Positions 9,757-18,510 of a stretch of 64,000 nt of DNA are shown one piece after another (the stretch's first letter is position 1; every line of letters begins with the position of its first letter). A model generated the notes under the pieces. It was not told the DNA's origin. It ran no database searches and saw only the letters and a program-made list of their open reading frames with translations. Made by a program: the position numbers and the translations under genes. The DNA is from Enterobacter sp. RHBSTW-00175 (GTDB lineage Bacteria; Pseudomonadota; Gammaproteobacteria; Enterobacterales; Enterobacteriaceae): NCBI RefSeq assembly GCF_013927005.1, contig NZ_CP055930.1:4278001-4342000 (forward strand), given 5' to 3'.

Positions 9757-11664
9757 ATGCGGTTGTTTATTGCCGAAAAGCCGAGCCTGGCCCGTGCCAT
9801 CGCCGATGTGTTGCCTAAGCCGCACCGCAAGGGCGATGGTTTTATCGAGTGCGGTAACGGGCAGGTGGTCACCTGGTGTATTGGTCACCTGCTCGAGCAG
9901 GCGCAGCCGGATGTCTACGACAGCCGCTACGCCCGCTGGAATCTGAACGACCTGCCTATCGTGCCGGAAAAATGGCGTCTGCAACCACGTCCGTCCGTCA
10001 CCAAACAGCTCAATGTCATTAAGCGCTTCCTGCATGAGGCCTCTGAAGTTATCCACGCGGGTGACCCGGACAGAGAAGGGCAACTGCTGGTGGACGAGGT
10101 GCTGGATTACCTGGAGCTGGCTCCGGCAAAGCGTCAGCAGGTGCAGCGCTGCCTGATTAACGACCTCAACCCGCAGGCCGTGGAGCGCGCGATTTCGCGT
10201 CTGCGCGCCAACAGTGAGTTTATCCCGCTGTGCGTTTCCGCACTGGCGCGCGCCCGTGCCGACTGGCTGTACGGGATCAACATGACCCGCGCCTATACCA
10301 TTCTGGGGCGTAACGCCGGGTATCAGGGCGTGCTTTCGGTCGGACGCGTGCAGACCCCTGTGCTGGGGCTGGTGGTGCGTCGCGATGAAGAGATCGAAAA
10401 CTTTGTCGCCAAAGACTTCTTTGAGGTCAAAGCGCACATCGTGACGCCAAAAGAGGAACGTTTTACGGCAATCTGGCAGCCAAGCGATGCCTGTGAGTCG
10501 TATCAGGATGAAGAAGGCCGCCTTTTGCATCGCCCGCTGGCGGAGCACGTGGTCAACCGCATTACCGGGCAGCCCGCTATCGTCACCAGCTATAACGATA
10601 AACGGGAATCAGAACCTGCGCCGCTGCCGTTCTCGCTTTCGGCGTTGCAGATTGAAGCCGCTAAACGCTTTGGTCTGAGCGCGCAAAACGTGCTCGATAT
10701 CTGCCAGAAGCTTTACGAAACCCATAAGCTGATCACTTATCCGCGTTCGGATAGCCGCTATCTGCCGGAAGAACATTATGCCGGGCGCCATTCGGTGATG
10801 AACGCGATCGGAGTCCACGCGCCGGATCTGTTACCGCAGCCCGCCGTCAACCCGGACACGCGTAACCGCTGCTGGGACGATAAAAAGGTGGATGCTCACC
10901 ACGCCATCATCCCCACGGCACGCACCAGCAATGTGAACCTGACGGAAAACGAATCTAAGGTATACAACCTGATTGCCCGTCAGTATCTGATGCAGTTCTG
11001 CCCGGATGCGGTGTTCCGCAAATGCGTCATCGAGCTGGAGATTGCCAAAGGCAAGTTCGTCGCCAAAGCCCGTTTCCTGGCGGAAGCGGGCTGGCGCACA
11101 CTGCTTGGCAATAAAGAGCGCGATGAAGAGAACGACGGCACGCCGCTGCCGGTTGTGGCTAAAGATGACGAACTGCTGTGTGAAAAGGGCGAGGTGATTG
11201 AACGTCAGACTCAGCCGCCACGCCATTTCACCGATGCAACGCTACTGTCAGCCATGACGGGGATCGCCCGGTTTGTGCAGGATAAAGACCTGAAGAAGAT
11301 CCTCCGCGCAACCGACGGACTGGGTACGGAAGCGACCCGCGCAGGGATCATCGAACTGCTGTTTAAGCGTGGTTTCCTGGAGAAGAAAGGGCGTTATATC
11401 CATTCGACGGAACCTGGACGGGCGCTGATCCACTCGCTGCCTGAGCTTGCAGCAAGGCCGGACATGACGGCGCACTGGGAATCCATCCTGACGCAAATCA
11501 GCGAGAAGCAGTGTCGTTACCAGGACTTTATGCAGCCGCTGGTGGGGACGCTTTATCAGCTGATAGATCAGGCGCGCAGTACGCCGGTGAAGACGTTCAG
11601 AGGAATGGTTGCACCGGGCGGCGGTGCGAAGAAGCCGTTCAAAAAGAAAAAGAGCGCAGCCTGA
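9757..11664 (+). CDS. topB: DNA topoisomerase III
   Basis: A type IA topoisomerase that decatenates replication intermediates. The N-terminal TOPRIM domain begins [14 protein letters not shown] and contains DPDREG (103-108). The catalytic tyrosine is Tyr328 in [12 protein letters not shown], the same number as in E. coli TopB. A C-terminal basic tail ([11 protein letters not shown]) follows. At 635 residues it is somewhat shorter than E. coli TopB (653), with the difference in the variable tail. It starts 4 bp after selD. An IS481-family element is inserted 30 bp beyond the stop. Confidence 0.96.
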   Translation: MRLFIAEKPSLARAIADVLPKPHRKGDGFIECGNGQVVTWCIGHLLEQAQPDVYDSRYARWNLNDLPIVPEKWRLQPRPSVTKQLNVIKRFLHEASEVIHAGDPDREGQLLVDEVLDYLELAPAKRQQVQRCLINDLNPQAVERAISRLRANSEFIPLCVSALARARADWLYGINMTRAYTILGRNAGYQGVLSVGRVQTPVLGLVVRRDEEIENFVAKDFFEVKAHIVTPKEERFTAIWQPSDACESYQDEEGRLLHRPLAEHVVNRITGQPAIVTSYNDKRESEPAPLPFSLSALQIEAAKRFGLSAQNVLDICQKLYETHKLITYPRSDSRYLPEEHYAGRHSVMNAIGVHAPDLLPQPAVNPDTRNRCWDDKKVDAHHAIIPTARTSNVNLTENESKVYNLIARQYLMQFCPDAVFRKCVIELEIAKGKFVAKARFLAEAGWRTLLGNKERDEENDGTPLPVVAKDDELLCEKGEVIERQTQPPRHFTDATLLSAMTGIARFVQDKDLKKILRATDGLGTEATRAGIIELLFKRGFLEKKGRYIHSTEPGRALIHSLPELAARPDMTAHWESILTQISEKQCRYQDFMQPLVGTLYQLIDQARSTPVKTFRGMVAPGGGAKKPFKKKKSAA

Positions 11665-11689
11665 TACCTCCGGTTTTCTCCCTCTCCCA

Positions 11690-12984
11690 CCGGGTGTACG
11701 GTCCGGGGACATGGTAGACAGGTGTTCGGGGACATGGTGAACACTTTTTAACATCCTTTACCCATGGTGATCGACTTTTTCTTCAGGTCGATCACCCCCA
11801 CTTTCGTGCTGTACCACCACACCTCGTAGCTGCCGTCTTCCTGCATCTCCTTCAGCCCGACCCGTTCTCCCCTGAACGCCTTGCCTGCGCTCAGACTTAC
11901 CCCTTTCACGCTCAGCTTTCCGCTGATATCCACTTTCCTGACCATCACGCCCTCGTCGTATTCCGGGGGCGTGGTGTTGCCGCTGTACTGCCGCTCTGAC
12001 GGCTTATACCGCGACCCCGGTACCGCCATATCCAGCGCCTCATGCGGGCGTTCAAGGTTATAGACTGTCCGCCAGTGGTCGAAGGCGCGCTGCAGTTCGC
12101 CCCCGCTCGCGAACCACTTCCCCTGCAGCACTTCTGCCTTCAGGCTCCGGTGAAAACGCTCCAGCTTACCCTGCGTCTGCGGATGATACGGCCGGGAGTG
12201 CCCCACCCGGATACCCAGACGCATCAGCCACAGCTCCAGCGCCGTCCAGGTGCCGGTGGTGTCTCCCCACGGAGAACCGTTGTCCATCGTCATCCGGTCC
12301 GGCAGGCCGTAGCGCTCAAACACGCTGACCAGCTGCTGCTGCACGGTCTCGCGCCGTTCATCGGTACAGTGCGCCAGGCACAGGGAAAATCGGGAGTGGT
12401 CGTCCAGCAGGGTGAGCGGATGGCAGCGGCCGCCTCCAAAGGGAAAGTGGCCCTTAAAATCCATCTGCCAGAGGCGGTTCGGCGCGTCATGTTCGAACCG
12501 TCCCGTGGCGGGAATGCCCGGTGAAGTGCCCGGCAGCAGACCGTGACGGGCCATGAGGTTATGGACGGTGCTGAAGGCGGGCATGGTGTGCCCCTGGTCT
12601 TCCAGCCAGCGCTTTATCTTGCGTGCGCCCCAGCGTTCATGGCGGTCATGCGCCATACGCAGCAGGGCAGTGATGTCGTCAGATGAGCGGTTCGGGGAAT
12701 GGTGCGGTATGCGCGGGCGGTCCTGAAGGCCGGAGGCCCCTTCCTCCGCCCAGCGGCGAAGCCACTTATAGCCAGTGGCAGGTGAAATGCCGAAGCGACG
12801 GCAGAGGGAACGGATGTTCGCCCCGTCCTGCGAGGCGAACAAAACAAACTCGGTACGTAATGACATGGTATCTCTCGCATCCCAGGACATAAGCGACTCC
12901 ATAAACGGGTTCTTATGCCTTAGTTGTAAGTGTCTACCATGTCCCCGAACAAGTGTTCACTATGTCCCCGGACCGTACACCGGG
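11690..12984. mobile_element. IS481-family insertion sequence with 5-bp target duplication
   Basis: The element spans 11695-12979 (1285 bp) and is bounded by the direct repeat CCGGG (11690-11694 and 12980-12984). Its ends are inverted: the left begins TGTACGGTCCGGGGACAT and the right reads ATGTCCCCGGACCGTACA. Each end carries a second internal copy of GGGGACATGGT, a likely extra transposase site. One transposase gene fills the minus strand. Removing the element and one CCGGG restores CCCTCTCCC-ACC-GGGAGAGGG, so it jumped into the loop of a palindromic repeat. It resembles ISKpn28-type elements, but I cannot confirm that name. Confidence 0.93.
11748..12890 (-). CDS. IS481-family DDE transposase
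   Basis: A 380-residue transposase. The N-terminal helix-turn-helix (SLCRRFGISPATGYKWLRRW) recognises the IS ends. It is followed by a linker (ARKIKRWLEDQGH) and an rve-type DDE core. The acidic triad is Asp144 in WQMDFKGHF, Asp203 in MTMDNGSPW and Glu244 in KLERFHRSLK. The frame is intact, so the element may be active. The start at 12890 is chosen because GGAG lies 6 bases upstream; an ATG four codons earlier at 12902 is the alternative. It is transcribed toward the topB 3' end. Confidence 0.93.
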   Translation of the reverse strand: MSWDARDTMSLRTEFVLFASQDGANIRSLCRRFGISPATGYKWLRRWAEEGASGLQDRPRIPHHSPNRSSDDITALLRMAHDRHERWGARKIKRWLEDQGHTMPAFSTVHNLMARHGLLPGTSPGIPATGRFEHDAPNRLWQMDFKGHFPFGGGRCHPLTLLDDHSRFSLCLAHCTDERRETVQQQLVSVFERYGLPDRMTMDNGSPWGDTTGTWTALELWLMRLGIRVGHSRPYHPQTQGKLERFHRSLKAEVLQGKWFASGGELQRAFDHWRTVYNLERPHEALDMAVPGSRYKPSERQYSGNTTPPEYDEGVMVRKVDISGKLSVKGVSLSAGKAFRGERVGLKEMQEDGSYEVWWYSTKVGVIDLKKKSITMGKGC

Positions 12985-13025
12985 AGAGGGCCGGGGTGAG
13001 GGCACCCGGCCGCACGATTAATACC

Positions 13026-14369
13026 TTAGATCACACCTTGCCCAATCATCGCATCCGCCACCTTCACGAACCCGGCGATATTCGCGCCACGCACGTAGTT
13101 GGTTTGTGATGCTTCGCCACCAAACTCCACGCAGGAGTGGTGAATATCCAGCATGATGTGGTGCAGACGTGCATCCACTTTTTCCGCTTTCCAGCCCAGA
13201 CGCGCGGCGTTTTGAGCCATCTCCAGCCCCGAGGTTGCCACCCCGCCTGCATTCGCGGCTTTGCCTGGTGCAAACAGCACGCCTGCTTCCAGGAACAGGT
13301 CGGTTGCGGCGATAGTGGTGGGCATGTTCGCCCCCTCGGCAACGGCTTTCACACCGTTGGCGATAAGGGTGCGCGCGGCGTCTACGTCCAGTTCATTCTG
13401 GGTCGCACACGGCAGCGCGATATCCACCGGCACAGCCCAGGGTTGCTTGCCTTCGAGGTAGGTCAGGCCAAACTCGCGGGCATAATCCGCTACGCGACCG
13501 TCGCGGCTGGCTTTGATTTCGCAAAGACGCGCCAGTTTTTCAGCCGTAAAGCCTGCTTCGTCGACGACGGTCCCGCTGGAATCTGAGGCAGTCACAACCC
13601 GTGCGCCAAACTGCATCGCTTTTTCGATAGCGTACTGCGCCACGTTACCGGAGCCCGACACCGCGACACGCATCCCTTCAAAGCCCAGACCATGGCGTTT
13701 CAGCATGGCTTCGGTGAAATAGACCAGACCGTAACCTGTGGCCTCCGGGCGGATCAGGCTGCCGCCGAAGGAGAGGCCTTTACCGGTAAACACGCAGGCG
13801 CTGTTATTGGAGAGTTTTTTCATCATCCCGGCCATAAAGCCCACTTCACGGCCACCCACGCCGATATCACCTGCCGGGACATCGGTGTCCGGGCCCAGAT
13901 GACGATACAGCTCAGTGATTAATGCCTGGCAAAAACGCATCACTTCACCTTCGCTTTTGCCTTTAGGATCGAAATCGCTGCCGCCTTTTCCGCCACCCAT
14001 AGGCAGCGTGGTCAGGGCGTTTTTGAAGGTCTGCTCGAAGCCGAGGAATTTCAGAATGGATAAGTTAACGGACGGGTGGAAACGCATCCCGCCCTTAAAC
14101 GGACCAATTGCCGAGTTAAACTGCACGCGCCACGCGCGGTTAACCTGCACCTGATTGCGATCGTCAACCCAGGTCACGCGGAACTGAATCACGCGCTCCG
14201 GCTCGACCAGGCGCTCAAGCAGTGACATCTGGCGATAGCGCGGGTTTTCTTCAAGGAATGGCCACAGGGTAGTCATGACTTCACGAACGGCCTGAGCAAA
14301 CTCGCTCTGGTGCGGATCGCGCTGTTGAACGTGGGCAAGAAAAGTTTCCAGAGAGCGTGTCTGATCCAT
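13026..14369 (-). CDS. gdhA: NADP-specific glutamate dehydrogenase
   Basis: Aminates 2-oxoglutarate with ammonium and NADPH to give glutamate in the cytosol. The 447-residue product has the E. coli length. The substrate-binding segment PMGGGKGGSDFDPKGKS contains the catalytic Lys, and AVSGSGNVAQYA is the nucleotide-binding loop. It is transcribed away from ynjH. The 3' flank contains the right half of a palindromic repeat split by the IS481 element, so the original downstream structure is disrupted. Confidence 0.98.
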   Translation of the reverse strand: MDQTRSLETFLAHVQQRDPHQSEFAQAVREVMTTLWPFLEENPRYRQMSLLERLVEPERVIQFRVTWVDDRNQVQVNRAWRVQFNSAIGPFKGGMRFHPSVNLSILKFLGFEQTFKNALTTLPMGGGKGGSDFDPKGKSEGEVMRFCQALITELYRHLGPDTDVPAGDIGVGGREVGFMAGMMKKLSNNSACVFTGKGLSFGGSLIRPEATGYGLVYFTEAMLKRHGLGFEGMRVAVSGSGNVAQYAIEKAMQFGARVVTASDSSGTVVDEAGFTAEKLARLCEIKASRDGRVADYAREFGLTYLEGKQPWAVPVDIALPCATQNELDVDAARTLIANGVKAVAEGANMPTTIAATDLFLEAGVLFAPGKAANAGGVATSGLEMAQNAARLGWKAEKVDARLHHIMLDIHHSCVEFGGEASQTNYVRGANIAGFVKVADAMIGQGVI

Positions 14370-14596
14370 AGATATAAGAACCTCTTATTTTAATTTATGT
14401 GTGTTGCGTAGACGTTTTATGACGTTTTTTTGACTATATCACCCGCACCGCTTTGTGAGGCAAGCAGAAATTTCCCCCTGAAGGGAAATTCATCATTGTG
14501 CCGTGGTCATAACAAAAAACGATGACGAGAGAAATTAAAGGTTCTGCCGGGTTTACCGTTATAGTCATTATCAGGAGACAACAGGAAGAGACTTCT
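14370..14596. promoter_or_regulatory. Divergent gdhA/ynjH control region
   Basis: The 227-bp spacer between gdhA (leftward) and ynjH (rightward) must hold both promoters. A small palindrome AATTTCCC-N6-GGGAAATT lies near 14467-14490. No regulator can be assigned by eye. The reading frame upstream of the ynjH ATG is not supported as coding. Confidence 0.4.
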
Positions 14597-14869
14597 ATGA
14601 ACCGTTATGTGATGACCGCTTTGTTTGCCCTTTTATCTGCCGGCGCGCAGGCCGACCGAATTCGCCCGGATGTGCAGGTGAATGTCCCGCCGGAGGTTTT
14701 CAGCTCCAGCGGTCAAAGTTCGCAGCCCTGCAACCAGTGTTGTATCTATCAGGATCAGAACTATTCAGAAGGGGCCGTGGTGAAGGCCGACGGCGTGCTG
14801 TTGCAGTGTCAGCGTGATGAACGGGTCGTCAGCACAAATCCGCTGGTCTGGCGTCGCGTAAAAGGATAA
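14597..14869 (+). CDS. ynjH: Small exported protein YnjH (DUF1496)
   Basis: A 90-residue protein with an N-terminal signal peptide (MNRYVMTALFALLSAGAQA) and a cysteine-bearing motif PCNQCCIYQDQNYSEGA typical of YnjH/DUF1496. It is probably periplasmic; function is unknown. The start at 14597 puts the signal peptide at the N terminus; the longer frame from 14522 was rejected. Its last 41 bases overlap the 3' end of nudG on the opposite strand. Confidence 0.9.
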   Translation: MNRYVMTALFALLSAGAQADRIRPDVQVNVPPEVFSSSGQSSQPCNQCCIYQDQNYSEGAVVKADGVLLQCQRDERVVSTNPLVWRRVKG

Positions 14870-15245
14870 AGGCGTTAAGCAGCGGGATATCCGCAGGCGC
14901 CAGGGCATAGGTTAACGCCTCCTGCGGCGTACACCACACCAGCGCGCTGTGGTAATGCGCCGTCAGCTCGCCGCTGAACGAAGGGACATGCCAGGCATGA
15001 AGGTGGATAAGCCGCCCGGAGACTTCCCGCTGGTGGCTTGCCACATAGCGTGCAGGCTCGGCATTAATGCCTAACTCTTCGCGTAATTCGCGGACAAGCG
15101 CCTCAGACTGCGTTTCTCCGGCTTCCACTTTCCCGCCGGCAAATTCCCACATACCGGGCTGATCGGCATGGGGTGGGCGTTGCGCCAGCAAAATTTTGCC
15201 CTCTTTTTCAAGAATGGCTGCGACTACATCGATGGTTTTCAGCAT
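14829..15245 (-). CDS. nudG: Nudix pyrimidine (deoxy)nucleoside triphosphate pyrophosphatase NudG
   Basis: A Nudix hydrolase; E. coli NudG (CTP pyrophosphohydrolase) prefers 5-hydroxy-CTP and related damaged pyrimidine nucleotides. The 138-residue product carries a complete Nudix box from Gly38 to Ile60: Gly38, Glu44, Arg52, Glu53, Glu56, Glu57, Gly59. The substrate-loop segment SHQREVSGRLIHLHAW also matches NudG. The start MLKTIDVVAA at 15245 aligns with E. coli. It converges on ynjH with a 41-bp 3' overlap and is divergent from ynjA. Confidence 0.94.
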   Translation of the reverse strand: MLKTIDVVAAILEKEGKILLAQRPPHADQPGMWEFAGGKVEAGETQSEALVRELREELGINAEPARYVASHQREVSGRLIHLHAWHVPSFSGELTAHYHSALVWCTPQEALTYALAPADIPLLNAFILLRDARPADLC

Positions 15246-15320
15246 GGTCGTCAATAATTGATAACGAAAAACGACATATTATCGTGCCCTTTCAAAGAGT
15301 CCAGCCATCAGGAGAGTCAG

Positions 15321-15890
15321 GTGAAAGAGACACCCGCCTGGGTAGCCCCCTTAAAAAACCTTCCCGTCAGTTTAAAACCGATCGCAGCGATGCAGAAAAA
15401 ACACTACGGCGCGGTGCTGAATCCCACCCGCTGGTGGGGACGAATGCCGCGCCTGTTCTGGCTGGTGGCCCTGTTTGTGGGGTTCCTGGAACGTCGTGAT
15501 GCGCGCCTGAACCCTGTGCTGCGCTCCCTGCTGATGACGCGAGTCTCTCAGATTTGCCACTGTGATTTCTGCATTGATGCCAATAGCCTACGTCTGGCCG
15601 AGCGCTGCGGGGCGATGGATAAAGTACAGGCGGTGAGCCATTGGCACGATGCCGACATGTTCAGTGAAGAGGAGCGCGTGGCGCTGGCCTATGCCGAAGC
15701 AGTCACTGCCACGCCGCCGCAGGTGGATGAGGCCATAAAAATGCAGCTCAAACGCCATTACACCGATGAGGCGATCGCCGAGATGACAGCGTTGATTGCG
15801 TTTCAGAACTTATCCGCGCGTTTTAATGCCGCGCTGGATATCCCGGCGCAGGGGCTTTGCGCTACGTTCAAAGGGAAACCTGATGCTTGA
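15321..15890 (+). CDS. ynjA: AhpD-like carboxymuconolactone decarboxylase family protein YnjA
   Basis: A 189-residue member of the AhpD/CMD fold. A redox-type CxxC (CDFC, residues 81-84) lies in SQICHCDFCIDANSLRLAE. The C-terminal LIAFQNLSARFNAALDIPAQGLC closely matches E. coli YnjA. The chosen start is GTG at 15321 with AGGAG 6 bases before it; an in-frame TTG at 15258 would add 21 unsupported residues. In E. coli ynjA sits beside ynjB; here it lies between nudG and ynjF. Its stop overlaps the ynjF start by 8 bp, implying translational coupling. The substrate is unknown. Confidence 0.88.
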   Translation: MKETPAWVAPLKNLPVSLKPIAAMQKKHYGAVLNPTRWWGRMPRLFWLVALFVGFLERRDARLNPVLRSLLMTRVSQICHCDFCIDANSLRLAERCGAMDKVQAVSHWHDADMFSEEERVALAYAEAVTATPPQVDEAIKMQLKRHYTDEAIAEMTALIAFQNLSARFNAALDIPAQGLCATFKGKPDA

Positions 15891-16500
15891 CCGACACCTG
15901 CATCCGCGCGTGAAACCGGCGCTGAACCAGCTTGCGGCGGTGCTCGACAGGTCGTTTATCTCCCCGGACGGGTTAACGCTGGCGGGGTTTGCCATTGGGG
16001 TGCTGGCGCTGCCTTTTCTGGCGCTGAACAGCTATCTGGCGGCGCTGGTCGCGATTGCGCTCAATCGCCTGCTGGACGGGCTTGACGGTGCGCTGGCACG
16101 ACGTCGCGGGTTGAGTGACGCAGGCGGGTTTCTGGATATTGCACTCGATTTTCTTTTCTACGCGCTAGTGCCGTTTGGCTTTGCGCTGGCGGCACCTGCG
16201 GAAAATGCGCTGGCTGCGGCCTGGCTGTTGTTTGCTTTTATGGGGACGGGCAGCAGTTTTCTGGCGTTTGCGGCGCTTGCAGCAAAACACAATATTGATA
16301 ACCCCGGCTATGCGCACAAGTCGTTTTACTACATTGGTGGCTTAACGGAAGGGACGGAGACTATCGCGCTGTTCGTGCTTTGCTGTCTGTTTCCGGCGCA
16401 CTTTTCACTCTTCGCCTGGGTATTTGGCGCGTTGTGCTGGCTTACCACCACAACGCGCATCTGGAGCGGTTATGTAACGTTAAAATCGCTCACCCGTTAG
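15883..16500 (+). CDS. ynjF: CDP-alcohol phosphatidyltransferase family protein YnjF
   Basis: A 205-residue integral membrane protein. The CDP-alcohol phosphotransferase signature D-G-x2-A-R-x8-G-x3-D-x3-D is complete, spanning DGLDGALARRRG and GGFLDIALD (about residues 62-86). Several hydrophobic helices follow. It probably joins a CDP-linked lipid head to an alcohol, but the E. coli substrate is not established. The ATG at 15883 overlaps the ynjA stop. Its 3' end overlaps ynjE by 4 bp on the other strand. Confidence 0.92.
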   Translation: MLDRHLHPRVKPALNQLAAVLDRSFISPDGLTLAGFAIGVLALPFLALNSYLAALVAIALNRLLDGLDGALARRRGLSDAGGFLDIALDFLFYALVPFGFALAAPAENALAAAWLLFAFMGTGSSFLAFAALAAKHNIDNPGYAHKSFYYIGGLTEGTETIALFVLCCLFPAHFSLFAWVFGALCWLTTTTRIWSGYVTLKSLTR

Positions 16501-17804
16501 CGCGAACTTTCCGGCCCGCGCTCCCCGGTGGAAACCGGGTTTTGCGGATGGCTGCTCCATTCGTACCAGCCGCCATCGTAAACGGAGACGTTTTTCCAGC
16601 CCATCGCCCGCGCGTACATAAAGGCCTCTGACGCGCGCCAGCCGGTACCGCAATAGAATGCAACATGCTGTTCTGGCTGGATATTCCACGTTTTCCACAT
16701 GGCGGTAATATCATCGGCACTGCGCATGGTGCCGTCCGGGTTATGGAAGTCTTCCATGTGTGTTGCATCGCTACCGGCATGGCCCCAGCGCGCACCGGCG
16801 ATTTCACCTTTTGGCTTAATATAACTGTAACCGCTGGTGATGCCGGTGAACTCAGGCCAGGAACGGATACTGACCAGCGAAGCATCCTGACGATGCAACA
16901 TTCCGCGGGCTTGTAACATATCAACCATCAACTGCGGCTGGCCGGGTAGCGGTGCACCAAAGTCGGGGGTGGGTTTCACGTCGGCTGGCGTACCCCGTTC
17001 AACAGGCAGACCGGCATCTGACCAGGTTTTCCAGCCGCCATCCAGAATGCGCACATCTTTCACCCCCGCGTAGAGCATGATCTGCGCGACGCGGGCGGCA
17101 GCATAGACGCCACGACCATAGAGGATCACCGTGGTGTCGTGGCGGATCCCGTGTTTGGCCAGCATCGCTTTGAGTTTATCATCAGAAACTTTATTCCACA
17201 GCGGCTCGCTTTCAATCTCATTGGTATCAAGGTAGCCGGCACCTGGAATATGACTCAGCAGGTAATATTTCGGTGCTCCCCAGCCCGCTTCAAGCACTTT
17301 CCAGTCTCCCGCCGGGGCGGCAACAACCGGTTTTTTCTGCTGCAACTGATGTAACCACTGCGGATAAACCAACTGCTCAAAATGCGGTAAACGTTGCAGG
17401 CGGTCAGCGGTTTGCAGCGCATCGCTTAACAGTGAGATACGGCTATATCCGGCTTTATTCAGGCGTGCTTTTATTGCCAGGTTATCGGCATCGCTGCCGT
17501 ACAGTGCAATAGCCGTTTCAGACGTGAGCTGGTGCTGTTTCGCCCAGCTTGCAAGCTGCTCGTCACTCATTGCGCTGAGCCAGGAGGCAGAGAGGTTGAG
17601 CGCCGCAGGTTCATGCCCGGATGTGCCGGTCAGGGTTTGCGGCCAGCCGTTGTAGAAGGCACTGGCGCGCGTATCAATCACCGCGCCATGCTGTTGCTGG
17701 ATCTGTTCCAGTGTAAGGGAATGGGGCATCTCAGCCGCCAGAGAGGACATTGAAGCGAGGCCGCAAAGCAGGGCCAGCGCAGTCAGTTGAGAAACACGTT
17801 TCAT
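16497..17804 (-). CDS. ynjE: Thiosulfate sulfurtransferase YnjE (multi-rhodanese)
   Basis: A 435-residue exported protein with three rhodanese domains, the same length as E. coli YnjE. The signal peptide covers residues 1-23. The third domain holds the active-site loop with Cys385 in FYCGTGWRASEA, the E. coli position. The first two domains lack an active Cys loop, as in the family. It is the last gene of the leftward ynjBCDE group; ynjD ends 85 bp upstream. Confidence 0.95.
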   Translation of the reverse strand: MKRVSQLTALALLCGLASMSSLAAEMPHSLTLEQIQQQHGAVIDTRASAFYNGWPQTLTGTSGHEPAALNLSASWLSAMSDEQLASWAKQHQLTSETAIALYGSDADNLAIKARLNKAGYSRISLLSDALQTADRLQRLPHFEQLVYPQWLHQLQQKKPVVAAPAGDWKVLEAGWGAPKYYLLSHIPGAGYLDTNEIESEPLWNKVSDDKLKAMLAKHGIRHDTTVILYGRGVYAAARVAQIMLYAGVKDVRILDGGWKTWSDAGLPVERGTPADVKPTPDFGAPLPGQPQLMVDMLQARGMLHRQDASLVSIRSWPEFTGITSGYSYIKPKGEIAGARWGHAGSDATHMEDFHNPDGTMRSADDITAMWKTWNIQPEQHVAFYCGTGWRASEAFMYARAMGWKNVSVYDGGWYEWSSHPQNPVSTGERGPESSR

Positions 17805-17889
17805 CGAAAAGCCTGACGTCAGTAAAAGAGGGGCTCATTGTTATCTCACCTGAAACAGAAAACCTTGCGTTAGCACAGGGCCGGGGCGT

Positions 17890-18510
17890 TTATTGCCAGC
17901 GAGAGAGCTGGATAACATCACCCCCGGGCGGAATATCCTCTTCATCATGGGTGACCAGCACCACCGGAATATTGCGCGCACGAACGGCAGCGAAAACCCA
18001 TGCCCGAAACGATGCGCGTAACGTTTTATCAAGACGGCTGAAGGGTTCGTCAAGCAGCAGGGCCTGCGGTTGTGCAAGCAAAGCGCGCAGCAGGCTCACC
18101 CTGGCACGTTCCCCGCCAGAAAGCGTTGCAGGATCGCTGGTGTAATGTCCGGCAAGCCCCGCGGAGTGCAGCGCATGTTGTACGTCGTCCTTGCGCTGTT
18201 GCCCGGTAATATGCGCAGGCAGGGCCAGCATCAGGTTTTGCCCCACGCTAAAACTGTCAAACAGCAGGGCGTCCTGAAATAAAATTCCCAGCCCGCGCTT
18301 TTCGACCGGGAGTGTGTCGCAGCGTTTTTCGTCGAGCCACAGCTCGCCCTGAGCCTTAAAATCCGGGGATAGTGCGCCAATCATCCACGAAAAAAGCGTG
18401 GATTTTCCGCTGCCGGATGGCCCCATCAGCGTCACGATTTCTCCGCGCGGCACACTGAAGTTAACCTCGTGAAAGAGTGGCTCTATGGTGAGATGGTTCA
18501 CGCTCAGCAT
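17890..18510 (-). CDS. ynjD: ABC transporter ATP-binding subunit YnjD
   Basis: A 206-residue ABC ATPase. Walker A (GPSGSGKST), the signature LSGGERARV, Walker B (ALLLDEPFS) and the switch His (LVTHDEED) are all present. It partners YnjC (permease) and YnjB (binding protein). The substrate is unknown; thiamine-like transport has been suggested for related systems. It overlaps the ynjC stop by one base, a typical ATG/TGA-type coupling. Confidence 0.94.
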   Translation of the reverse strand: MLSVNHLTIEPLFHEVNFSVPRGEIVTLMGPSGSGKSTLFSWMIGALSPDFKAQGELWLDEKRCDTLPVEKRGLGILFQDALLFDSFSVGQNLMLALPAHITGQQRKDDVQHALHSAGLAGHYTSDPATLSGGERARVSLLRALLAQPQALLLDEPFSRLDKTLRASFRAWVFAAVRARNIPVVLVTHDEEDIPPGGDVIQLSRWQ

